A stretch of DNA of 64,000 nt from NCBI RefSeq assembly GCF_003391395.1, contig NZ_CP024190.1, positions 5,952,001-6,016,000 of the forward strand, read 5' to 3'. Position numbers and translations under genes: made by a program. The stretch is from Mycobacterium marinum. GTDB lineage: Bacteria; Actinomycetota; Actinomycetes; Mycobacteriales; Mycobacteriaceae. Shown piece after piece: positions 34,668 to 42,535 of the stretch (position 1 is the first letter of the stretch; every line of letters begins with the position of its first letter). The notes beneath the pieces were generated by a model. The model had not been told where the DNA came from. It did not search any database and saw only the letters and a program-made list of their open reading frames with translations.

Positions 34668-34699
34668 ACTGTGCGCCCGAATTGCTTCGCGCGCACAGT
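34668..34699 (+). terminator. Possible terminator hairpin after mutY
   Basis: ACTGTGCGC (34668-34676) pairs with GCGCACAGT (34691-34699), a 9-bp stem around a 14-base loop, 67 bases after the mutY stop. There is no clear U-run, so the assignment is weak. Confidence 0.4.
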
Positions 34700-34786
34700 T
34701 ACGAGATCTACTGCAGTACAGCTATTTTCGCTGAAACCACGCAACGCCTTCCCATCACTTTCCCCTCCCGGCCGTCCCACTTATAC

Positions 34787-34798
34787 GAAATATATTTC
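34787..34798. promoter_or_regulatory. AT-rich 12-bp palindrome before the dab promoter
   Basis: GAAATATATTTC is a perfect palindrome ending 7 bases before the -35 box of the putative dabB promoter. Such an AT-only element is rare in this GC-rich genome and is a candidate operator, perhaps for the winged-helix regulator at 42594-42917. The binding partner is inferred. Confidence 0.45.
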
Positions 34799-34805
34799 AC
34801 GAGTC

Positions 34806-34835
34806 TTGACGTACGTAGTTTATCTCGCGTAATTT
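34806..34835 (+). promoter_or_regulatory. Putative sigma-A-type promoter of the dab operon
   Basis: TTGACG (34806-34811) and TAATTT (34830-34835) are separated by 18 bases and lie about 50 bases before the dabB GTG. ACGTACGTAG between the boxes also occurs inside the 24-bp palindrome at 4268-4291. The 34601-34886 gap as a whole holds no gene. Confidence 0.5.
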
Positions 34836-34886
34836 GTTTCACATGCATAGCACATCCTTGATACCTGCAACCGGTGGTGATGCCCG

Positions 34887-36470
34887 GTGAGCGCCTTACT
34901 CATTGGCGTCATAGCGCTGCCCCTCATCGCATCGCTCTCCGCACTCTTCTCCACCCCGCTTCCTGCTCGCCTCGTCGGTCGATTCGGTGCGGCAGCCGCC
35001 GGCGCGGGCCTGCTTTGCGCCGTTTTGATCGCAGTCCACGTGACTGTGCACGGATCCATCTCGGCATCCCTGCTATCGCCCCAAGGCACGCTGATAGCCC
35101 AAGTCGGGGCCAACAGGTTGGTCACGATTCTGCTGGTGCTCGTCTACGGCGTGAGCACTGTCGCGCAAGTCTTCGCGCTGCGATATCTGGCCTGCGACAG
35201 CCGATCTGGCTGGTTCACTGCCGGCACCGGCCTGCTCACCACTGCCTCTGCCGGCCTGATGATCTCCGGAACTCTCATCGGACTGGCCGTGTGCTGGACC
35301 GTGGCCGGCGCCGCGCTGTGCCTGCTGCAGGCCACCTACTGGGACCTACCGGCTGCCCGCGATGGTGTGGTGCGCACGGCAACAGCGTTCCTGTTGGGCG
35401 ACCTGGCCCTATGGTTAGCGGTTGGATTGCTCACGGTCCGATGGGGCAACATCAACCTGTTCGACCTGAGTCCCGGGCCGTTCGAAGGCTCATCACCAAC
35501 CCTGCTGGCCGCAACGGGCCTGATTGTCATAGCGGCGCTATCACGATCAGCCCAGATTCCCTTTCACCGCTGGCTGCCCGCTACCTTGGCCGCACCGACG
35601 CCCGTGTCGGCACTGCTGCACGCGGGTGTGGTTAACGCCGGCGGAGTGTTGCTGGTGCGGTTGAGTCCGATCGTGACCGGGTCGGCCCTCGCCATGGGGC
35701 TGGCTTTTACCGCCGGCACGCTGGGCGTGCTGTACGGCGGAGTAGTAATGCTCACCAAATCCGACATCAAGGGCTCGCTGGTCTATTCCACGATGGCGCA
35801 GATGGGCTTCATGATCATGACCTGTGGGCTAGGTCTGTCGGCCGCCGCGGTCTTCCACCTGGTGGGCCACGGTTTCTACAAGGCCACCCTGTTCCTGTCG
35901 TCAGGATCGGTCATAGCCAAGCGCCGCCAGAAAGCCGACAGGCCGCCCGCCCCGATGCTGAGCACCCGCCGCTGGGCAGCGATCCAACTCACGGCCATGC
36001 TGCTACCTGCCGCCGCACTGTATGTGGCCAGCAGCATCCTGCCATCGTCGCCTGGCGAGCACGGCTCCGCACACGTGCTGCTGGTCTTCACCTGGGCGAC
36101 GGCTGCGACGGCGCTTACCGGCTGGTTGACCACCAGCCCACGAGCACGGGCCGCCCTCACCGGAGCCATGGCACTGCTGATAGCCGCCATCGGATATGTG
36201 GCGCTAGTCAAAGCCGTAACCGGATTCATGGGCCCCGACTTGCCGCCGGCCACCGTACCGCCCGCATCCTCTCCGGGCATCGTGGCAGTGGCCGTCGTCC
36301 TGGGTCTGCTGACGCTGCTACGCCAGGCTCCGTCCAGCGGCTGGGCCGGCCGCGTACAACGCACCATCTACGCCAAAGCACTTGTTGCTGGACATGTTTC
36401 ATCGACCCGACCGCGGTCCATGTCGAGCAACCATCCCATGACTCGCCAACTGACAGGAGCGTTGCAGTGA
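34887..36470 (+). CDS. dabB: DabB-like proton-channel subunit (NuoL/Mrp family) of a DIC pump
   Basis: A 527-residue polytopic membrane protein of the proton-translocating NuoL/MrpA/DabB family. Its core is HRWLPATLAAPTPVSALLHA, with the conserved Pro-Thr-Pro-Val-Ser-Ala-Leu-Leu-His segment. It continues with MLTKSDIKGSLVYSTMAQMG and FHLVGHGFYKATLFLSSG, the family's conserved Lys/His positions. Only this NuoL-like gene is present, without other complex I or Mrp subunits. It overlaps dabA by 4 bases (GTGA), which defines a DabAB unit. In studied bacteria DabB uses the proton gradient to drive CO2 hydration by DabA at the inner membrane face. The GTG start at 34887 has a weak ribosome binding site. 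Confidence 0.88.
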   Translation: MSALLIGVIALPLIASLSALFSTPLPARLVGRFGAAAAGAGLLCAVLIAVHVTVHGSISASLLSPQGTLIAQVGANRLVTILLVLVYGVSTVAQVFALRYLACDSRSGWFTAGTGLLTTASAGLMISGTLIGLAVCWTVAGAALCLLQATYWDLPAARDGVVRTATAFLLGDLALWLAVGLLTVRWGNINLFDLSPGPFEGSSPTLLAATGLIVIAALSRSAQIPFHRWLPATLAAPTPVSALLHAGVVNAGGVLLVRLSPIVTGSALAMGLAFTAGTLGVLYGGVVMLTKSDIKGSLVYSTMAQMGFMIMTCGLGLSAAAVFHLVGHGFYKATLFLSSGSVIAKRRQKADRPPAPMLSTRRWAAIQLTAMLLPAAALYVASSILPSSPGEHGSAHVLLVFTWATAATALTGWLTTSPRARAALTGAMALLIAAIGYVALVKAVTGFMGPDLPPATVPPASSPGIVAVAVVLGLLTLLRQAPSSGWAGRVQRTIYAKALVAGHVSSTRPRSMSSNHPMTRQLTGALQ

Positions 36471-39064
36471 CCACTCTGGCTGAACACGTCTCAATCGACA
36501 CCCGCCGCGCGCAATTGCGCAGCGATGTCAACCTGGCCACCCGGGTGATACCTACGCATTACCCGCTCGAGACCTTTATCGCGGTAAACCCGCTGGCGGG
36601 ATTGGAGTCAATGCCGTTCGACCAGGCGGTCCGGCGGGCCGGCGACCTCTATGGCAGCGCAGGTGTTCTGGATGAAGCGGCCTACCGGAACCTCTACCGC
36701 CTCGGACGCATTACCGACGCCGACCTCGAAACCACGCTGCGCCTGCGCTACCCGGCCTTGCTCGACGGGCACCCCGTCGAGCTGGGGAAACGCACATTGA
36801 CACCGGCCGAGTTGTTGCGGGCCGACTTGCTCAATGGCAGCTACGCACCAAAGCCTGTGCGACGCAATATGACCCGCAGCGAGCAGGCGGCACCACAGGT
36901 AGCCGAGGAGATCGACGCCCAGGCCGCCAAATGGTGCATGGCATACTTCGGATCCCCGGCAGCCGGCTGGCCGATGCCCGGCCATGGCGAGGGCTTCTAT
37001 CACGCTTGGCGCACCCTGGCCGCGGGCGACCACAAGCTAAGCCGCAGGGTGCGAGCGGCGCTGCGAGAGGCTCCGCGGCGGGCGGACGATGCCGCACTGC
37101 AAGCACTGACCCAGCTGGGGGTGGCCGACGAAGGCCGCGTGACCTACTTGCAGGCCCATCTGACGCGCCTTCCCGGTTGGGCAGCCCACGTACGCTGGTC
37201 CGCCGAGCATGCAACCGGCGTAGGGATACTGGACTACCTTGCGATGCGGCTGACCTATGAAGCAATCATGTTGGCCCATAACAATGCAAGCGCACCGCGC
37301 GCGTCGGTGACGAGCATCCGGCCGCGCATCCCTTCGGCGCGCGAGCGGGCTGCAGCGCTGGCTCGCAGTGCGGGAATCGGCGACATCAGCGACAACGATC
37401 TGGGTGCTGCCGCGCGAGTTTTGTCAGCGTTACCCGTTACCTCGCGTCAGATGATTTGGCAACAAGCCTACGAAGCGCACTACCGCGACGCGCTACTGAG
37501 TTCAATAGCCAAGGCCAAACCGCACTACAGTGACCAGCGCCCGGCTGCCCAACTCGTCTGCTGCATCGACACCCGATCTGAGGGCTTGCGGCGCCACTTC
37601 GAATCCTTGGGCCAATACGAGACGCTTGGCTTCGCCGGCTTCTTCGCCGTCGCCATCCGATTCACCGGACTGCTCGGCGGCACTCCAAACGACCTGTGCC
37701 CGGTACTGATTCGGCCTCAGCATGAAGTCAGTGAAAGCCCGGCACCAGCTGCCGGGGTGGCGGCGCGACGCCGACGCGCCGGTAGCGAGCTGATGGCTAG
37801 CGCCGAGTCGGCATTTCATGTCGCCAAGCAGGCGCCGATCGCCCCGTTCGCCTTGGCTGAAGCCGCGGGCTGGGCGGCCGGTCCGTGGGCGGCGGCGAAA
37901 ACCCTGAGCCCGTCGGGCAGCGGCACACTACGACGGCGCCTACGCGACCGGTTGTCACCGCCGGCTCCTACCGTGCTGTCGATCAACGACACCGTCGACC
38001 TGGCCCAGCGCAGCCTTTACGCGCAGGTGGCGCTGACCACCATGGGCCTCACCAACCACTTCGCCCGGCTAGTGGTGCTCTGCGGACACGGCAGTATCAC
38101 CGAAAACAACCCTTATCAGGCGGCACTGGATTGTGGGGCGTGCGGTGGTCAGGCCGGAGGGCCCAACGCGCGCACCGCTGCGGCAATCCTCAACGACGCC
38201 GACGTCCGCGCTGAATTGCGCAACCTGGGCATCGAGATTCCGGATGACACCCGGTTCATCGCAGCTCAGCACGACACCGCGACCGACCGAATCGACATCT
38301 TGGACCAGCACCTGATTCCGGCTGGATATCACGCCGACATACAAAGGCTGATAACAGATCTAGGCATGGCCGGTACCAAACTGGCCACCGAGCGCTGCTT
38401 TGGACTGCCCGGCGGGCCCGCTAACCCCCGCCCGGCACAGGCTGCCCGCCACGTGGCCAAACGCTCCCTCGATTGGGCTCAGGTCTTCCCGGAATGGGGA
38501 CTGGCCGGCAACGCGGCGTTCATCGTGGCCCCCCGAGCGGTCACCCGTGGCATGAACCTGCAGCGGCGGGCCTTCCTGCACTCCTACGAAGCTGAGGTCG
38601 ACGCAGACGGTAGCGCTCTGGAAACCATCCTCACCGCGCCCATGGTGGTAGCTCAATGGATCAACTGCCAGTACTACTTCTCCACCGTGGCGCCGGAAAT
38701 GTTCGGGGCCGGCACCAAGACCATCCACAATGTCGTCGGCGGCGTGGGTGTGCTCGCTGGGCACGGCGGCGACCTCCAATTGGGGTTACCACGACAGTCC
38801 CTGACCGATGGCCAGGCGTTCGGCCATGAACCCATGCGGCTGCTGACTGTGGTCCAGGCACCGCTAAAGCGCATCGACATGGTAGTCGAGCGCAACCCAA
38901 TCCTTCAGCATCTCTTCGGAAATGACTGGGTGTGCTTGGCCGCGAGGGAACATCCCGGCCAGAGCTGGCGCCGCTGGACCCGCGGCGACTGGCGCCGTTG
39001 GGACACCAACGGACCAACCGACCACAACAACGCAACCGACCAGGAGGTAATGCCATGCCAGTAA
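36467..39064 (+). CDS. dabA: DabA-like (DUF2309) zinc subunit of a dissolved-inorganic-carbon pump
   Basis: An 865-residue DUF2309 protein. The N-terminus has the family signature PLETFIAVNPLAGLESMPFDQA. All zinc-site positions known from Halothiobacillus DabA are present: Cys366 and Asp368 in LVCCIDTRSEGLRRHFESLG, His541 in CGHGSITENNPY and Cys556 in ALDCGACGG; His to Cys spacing is 15, as in that protein. These resemble a carbonic-anhydrase active site. DabA with DabB hydrates CO2 vectorially to bicarbonate, powered by the proton gradient. The GTG at 36467 overlaps dabB's TGA. H37Rv has no homolog at this place, and codon use looks less GC-extreme than its neighbours, consistent with transfer. 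Confidence 0.93.
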   Translation: MTTLAEHVSIDTRRAQLRSDVNLATRVIPTHYPLETFIAVNPLAGLESMPFDQAVRRAGDLYGSAGVLDEAAYRNLYRLGRITDADLETTLRLRYPALLDGHPVELGKRTLTPAELLRADLLNGSYAPKPVRRNMTRSEQAAPQVAEEIDAQAAKWCMAYFGSPAAGWPMPGHGEGFYHAWRTLAAGDHKLSRRVRAALREAPRRADDAALQALTQLGVADEGRVTYLQAHLTRLPGWAAHVRWSAEHATGVGILDYLAMRLTYEAIMLAHNNASAPRASVTSIRPRIPSARERAAALARSAGIGDISDNDLGAAARVLSALPVTSRQMIWQQAYEAHYRDALLSSIAKAKPHYSDQRPAAQLVCCIDTRSEGLRRHFESLGQYETLGFAGFFAVAIRFTGLLGGTPNDLCPVLIRPQHEVSESPAPAAGVAARRRRAGSELMASAESAFHVAKQAPIAPFALAEAAGWAAGPWAAAKTLSPSGSGTLRRRLRDRLSPPAPTVLSINDTVDLAQRSLYAQVALTTMGLTNHFARLVVLCGHGSITENNPYQAALDCGACGGQAGGPNARTAAAILNDADVRAELRNLGIEIPDDTRFIAAQHDTATDRIDILDQHLIPAGYHADIQRLITDLGMAGTKLATERCFGLPGGPANPRPAQAARHVAKRSLDWAQVFPEWGLAGNAAFIVAPRAVTRGMNLQRRAFLHSYEAEVDADGSALETILTAPMVVAQWINCQYYFSTVAPEMFGAGTKTIHNVVGGVGVLAGHGGDLQLGLPRQSLTDGQAFGHEPMRLLTVVQAPLKRIDMVVERNPILQHLFGNDWVCLAAREHPGQSWRRWTRGDWRRWDTNGPTDHNNATDQEVMPCQ

Positions 39065-39378
39065 ACGGATTGACCAAGATGACCAAGATCGAAGTCGTTG
39101 TCACCGGGGAACATGCACCTGCAGTACGAGATCAGTTCAACAGCTGTGGGGCAACAGGTTTCACCAGCGTGTCGGGCGTCTCTGGACTTGGCCATCACGG
39201 CTATCACCAGGGCCGGCTGCTCTTCAATCAACAGGCATCTCTCGAGATGCTCATCACTGTCGTCCCGGATGCAAAGACCGAGGCGCTGATCGCCGGATTG
39301 CGGCGCCTGCTCGACGGCTCGCCGGGGGTCATGTTTGTCACCGACACCTACGTCAGCCGGCCCGAGTACTTCAGCTAG
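39055..39378 (+). CDS. Small PII-like protein of the dab operon
   Basis: A 107-residue protein with a ferredoxin-like, PII-type pattern: KIEVVVTGEHAPAVRDQFNS (beta-alpha), a glycine-rich loop GVSGLGHHGYHQGRL at the T-loop position, LEMLITVVPDAKTEALIAGL, and SPGVMFVTDTYVSRPEYF. PII-like proteins accompany many DIC-uptake operons (for example SbtB with SbtA) and are thought to sense nucleotides and gate transport. The GHHGYHQG stretch is His-rich and might bind a metal. The ATG at 39055 follows AGGAGG and overlaps the dabA end by 10 bases. The regulatory role is inferred from context. Confidence 0.8.
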   Translation: MPVNGLTKMTKIEVVVTGEHAPAVRDQFNSCGATGFTSVSGVSGLGHHGYHQGRLLFNQQASLEMLITVVPDAKTEALIAGLRRLLDGSPGVMFVTDTYVSRPEYFS

Positions 39379-39404
39379 TCCACCACCATAGAAAGGAAGT
39401 TGCC

Positions 39405-40019
39405 ATGTCCAACCCGTCCACCGTCTGGAATCAGCTTCAGACCGGTAATCGATTCTTCCGCAGCACCTTGCGGACGACTGGGAAGCACCCCGCAAAAAAG
39501 CAGTCACCCTCTGCGGTGGTGTTCCGCTGCGCCGACGCGGATACGGCAAGCGAGGCGGTGTTTGGTCAAGCGTGGGGATCACTCGTTGACGCCAGCAACT
39601 GGGGGCACGTGATCGACAGCGGCGTCTTGGCCACCGTCGAATACGCCGTCGGCACGCTGCACATTCCACTGATCGTCGTGCTCGGCCACGAACACTGCAC
39701 CGCGATGAAGACCGCATTGGAGTCCTGGAATAACGTCAGCATCCCCGAGGGAGCGTCTCGAGCCGTCGTCGAGCAGGCGATGTCGTCACTGGCCCGACAA
39801 GACGCGACGATCAGCGCGGTCGACGAGCTGGCCGAAGCTCATGTAGTACACACAGGTTCCTCGCTGCTGCACAAGTCGCCCGTGGTGGCCAAGGCAGTCG
39901 ACGCAGGAGAATGCGCGATCATCTGCCTGGTCAGCGATAGCAACGATGGCCGGCTTCGCGTCTGTGCGACATTCGGCGACGTCGGGGAAAGTGGAACACC
40001 GCTGCTGGAATGCGTATAG
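39405..40019 (+). CDS. Beta-carbonic-anhydrase-like protein with altered catalytic dyad
   Basis: A 204-residue protein clearly of the beta-carbonic-anhydrase fold (GHVIDSGVLATVEYAVGTLH aligns with CanB). The zinc ligands are kept: Cys42, His95 and Cys98 (LGHEHCTAM). The motif C-x-D-S-R of active enzymes reads CADAD, so the catalytic Arg is replaced by Asp46 and the Ser by Ala45. The motif RTAGH is also changed to NWGH. It may therefore be catalytically weak, differently activated, or a bicarbonate-sensing protein. It has a GAAAGGAAG ribosome binding site and follows the PII-like gene by 26 bases. A similar CA-like gene in H37Rv is not known to me. Confidence 0.88.
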   Translation: MSNPSTVWNQLQTGNRFFRSTLRTTGKHPAKKQSPSAVVFRCADADTASEAVFGQAWGSLVDASNWGHVIDSGVLATVEYAVGTLHIPLIVVLGHEHCTAMKTALESWNNVSIPEGASRAVVEQAMSSLARQDATISAVDELAEAHVVHTGSSLLHKSPVVAKAVDAGECAIICLVSDSNDGRLRVCATFGDVGESGTPLLECV

Positions 40020-40093
40020 GTAAGGCGGGCCGCCGGCCTGGCAGGAGCCCATCCAGGTCGGCGGCCAGCCCGGACAGTGGAATTGACGTGGAA

Positions 40094-40963
40094 ATGACCA
40101 GGAAAGATCTTCCTGACCGGACAATCGACAGCTACGCCGGAGCGTTGATTGCCATGGGCACCATGCACGGGAAAGAGCATCAGGTGGCACCCGCTTTCGC
40201 TACGACGCTCCGAGCACGCGTCGTCGCGCCAGCAGGAATCGACACCGACCAATTCGGCACCTTTGCCGGAGAAGTGACCAGGGCCAAGACACCGCTAGCC
40301 GCCGCCACCGCCAAAGCCCGAATCGCGATGGGATCGGCCGATGTGCCCTACGGTTTGGCCAGCGAAGCCAGCTACCACACCTGGTGTGGCTTGGCGGCCA
40401 TGCACGAAGAAATTCTGGTGTTTGTTGATGACACCCGAGACATCCGAGTCGTCGAGGGTGTCAATGTCCCGGGCGCCCCTGGTCCGCCCACCGCAGTGGA
40501 CACCGCTGATGACGCCGTCCGCGCAGCACACCGTTTCGGCTTCCCCCAGCAAGGTGCGATCGTGAAGACCAGGGTTGGCGATCAGGTGCAAGTGTTCGGC
40601 AAAGGGATTACCGATGCCGACACACTTATCCAAGTTGTCGGGGCAGCGATAGCCGCTGGTGACCATCACTCGGTTTGGGTGGAACCGGACCTGCGGGCCC
40701 ACCACAACCCCAGCCGACGCGATGTGCTTTCAGTACTGGCGGCTCGGCTCGCGAACCGGCTCGCCACGTACTGCCCTCATTGCTCGTGTCCCGGGTACGG
40801 GAAGGTTGCGGTGCGCGAAGGGCTGGCCTGTCGAGCATGCGGGTGGCCCACGCGCGTTGTCTCCGCCGATATCCTGGCGTGTCCGGCATGCGAGCATTAC
40901 GCCAGGGTTGAGCGCAACCAAGCCCTTGCGGACCCGCGCCACTGTCCGCAGTGCAATCCCTAG
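40094..40963 (+). CDS. DUF6671-family protein with Cys-rich zinc-ribbon tail
   Basis: A 289-residue protein. Residues about 15-210 match the uncharacterised DUF6671 family: TMHGKEHQVAPAF, VVAPAGIDTDQFGTFAGEV, KARIAMGSADVPYGLASEAS, EEILVFVDDTRDIRVVEG and FPQQGAIVKTR. The C-terminus has four paired cysteine motifs, YCPHCSC, ACRACGW-like, ACPACEHY and HCPQCN, suggesting two zinc ribbons. I chose the ATG at 40094; an in-frame ATG at 40010, overlapping the CA-like gene, and a GTG at 40088 are alternatives. It is the last gene of the dab operon. Its TAG stop forms part of the CTAG target duplicated by the insertion sequence. Function unknown. Confidence 0.8.
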   Translation: MTRKDLPDRTIDSYAGALIAMGTMHGKEHQVAPAFATTLRARVVAPAGIDTDQFGTFAGEVTRAKTPLAAATAKARIAMGSADVPYGLASEASYHTWCGLAAMHEEILVFVDDTRDIRVVEGVNVPGAPGPPTAVDTADDAVRAAHRFGFPQQGAIVKTRVGDQVQVFGKGITDADTLIQVVGAAIAAGDHHSVWVEPDLRAHHNPSRRDVLSVLAARLANRLATYCPHCSCPGYGKVAVREGLACRACGWPTRVVSADILACPACEHYARVERNQALADPRHCPQCNP

Positions 40964-40981
40964 CTACTTCGACCTGAAAAA
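40964..40981 (+). repeat. Left terminal inverted repeat of the IS
   Basis: CTACTTCGACCTGAAAAA is the exact reverse complement of 42536-42553. It directly follows the CTAG duplication that contains the DUF6671 stop codon. Confidence 0.93.
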
Positions 40982-41021
40982 GTCGGGCGTGGTTGCGCGC
41001 CTTGATGGCCTTTGAACTGGG

Positions 41022-41065
41022 ACAATGTCCTCGAACCCTTGGTGAGAAGGATTCGAGGACATTGT
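41022..41065 (+). other. Strong hairpin over the transposase start codon
   Basis: ACAATGTCCTCGAA (41022-41035) pairs with TTCGAGGACATTGT (41052-41065), a 14-bp stem with a 16-base loop. It reaches into the transposase GTG at 41064. In other insertion sequences such structures stop translation from transcripts that read in from outside; here it would restrain expression from the dab operon transcript. Confidence 0.75.
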
Positions 41066-42455
41066 GTTTCGTACTGTAAATGATCAGCCGACGTTGTGGG
41101 ATGCGATCCTGCCGGCCGAGCTGTTGGTGTTGCCCGCGGAACTTGCTCGGGTAGATGAGCTGTTGGATGATCCGGTTTTCTTCGCGCCCTTCGCGAGGTA
41201 TTTCGACGCCCGGATCGGTCGGCCATCGATCCCGATGGAAACCTACTTGCGGCTAATGTTTCTCAAGTTCCGCTACCGACTGGGCTTTGAGTCTTTGTGT
41301 CGGGAGGTGTCCGATTCGATCTCCTGGCAGCGGTTTTGCCGGATTCCGTTCGGTACCCGGGTGCCGCACCCGACCACGTTGATGAAGATCACCACACGGT
41401 GTGGCGAGGACGCGGTCGCCGGGCTCACCGAGGCGCTGTTGGCCAAGGCGGCCAGCGCCAAGCTGCTGCGGACCGATAAGGTCCGCGCCGACACCACCGT
41501 CATTGCCGCCGCGGTGGCCTACCCGACTGATTCGGGCCTGCTGGCAAAGGCCATCGGTTCGATGGCACGCACCGTCAAACGCATCAAGGCCGCGGGCGGG
41601 GCGGCTCGCACCCGGACCCGGGACCGGCGGCGCTCGGCCGGGCGGCGGGCCCGCTCTATTGCCGCCAAGCTCAAACTGCGTGGCGAACAGCAGCGCGATG
41701 CGGCCCAGTCCGCGGTACGCCGGATCACCGGCGAACTGGCCGCGATCACCGAATCGGCCATCCGCGAAGCCACCGCGGTGATCCGCAACGCGCGACGTGC
41801 ACTGCGCACTGCGACCGGGCAGCGCAAAGGCCGGCTGCACCGGGCGATCAACCATCTGAACACCCTTGTGGAACGCGCCGAACGTGTTGTGGCCCAAACC
41901 CTTAGCCGCCTGGCCGGGATAATGCCCGAGTCGGCGAGTCGGCTGGTGAGCTTCCATGATGTCGATGCCCGCCCAATCCGCAAAGGACGCCTCGGCAGGC
42001 CCGTGGAGTTCGGTTACAAGGCCCAGATCGTAGACAATATCGACGGGGTCATCCTCGACCACAACGTCGAGGTAGGAAACCCCGCAGACGCCCCCCAACT
42101 GGCCCCGGCAATTGCACGGATCACCGCCCACACCGGGCGCACGCCTGGCGCGGTCACCGCCAACCGCGGCTACGGCGAGGCATCGGTGGAACGCGACCTA
42201 CCCGAACTCGGCGTACGTGCCGTGACCATCCCCCGCAAGAGTAAACCCAGCGCCACGCGCCGCGAGTTCGAGCACCGGCGAGCGTTCCGCGAAAAAATCA
42301 AATAGCGGACCGGATCCGAAGGACGTATCAACCACATCAAACGCAGCTACGGCTGGAACCGCACCGAACTCACCGGCATCACCGGCGCCCGAACCTGGTG
42401 CGGACACGGAGTCTTCGCCCACAACCTCGTCAAGATCGGCGCCCGCACAGCATGA
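41064..42455 (+). pseudogene. DDE transposase interrupted by an in-frame amber codon
   Basis: The reading frame starts at a GTG (41064) and runs to a TAG at 42303-42305 (413 codons). The same frame then continues for 49 codons to a TGA at 42453-42455, encoding GRINHIKRSYGWNRTEL, a normal transposase C-terminus with the conserved Glu region of the DDE domain. The TAG most likely replaced a TGG (Trp) by one base change, since the context KIK-stop-RTGSEGRI fits K-W-R-T-G. Earlier domains are intact: an N-terminal IS5-type segment (IPMETYLRLMFLKFRYRLG), a DADTT-like catalytic region (VRADTTVI), a long coiled insertion and TANRGYGEASVE. The protein would lack its last 50 residues, so the element is probably inactive unless readthrough occurs. 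Confidence 0.88.
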
Positions 42456-42535
42456 ACCAACACCCGGGCCGACCCAGATGCAACCTACGGCCACAATCCC
42501 GGGTCCCCAGATCAAGCCATCACCGCAACGCTCAA

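Noticed and set aside
34887..36470. Idea that the NuoL-like gene is part of respiratory complex I or an Mrp antiporter
   Set aside because: No other nuo or mrp genes are adjacent, and it is translationally fused to a DUF2309 gene, the hallmark of DabAB.
40094..40963. Idea that the last dab gene is an LCIB-type carbonic anhydrase
   Set aside because: The sequence matches DUF6671 motifs, and I could not find the LCIB active-site pattern, so the CA function was not assigned.
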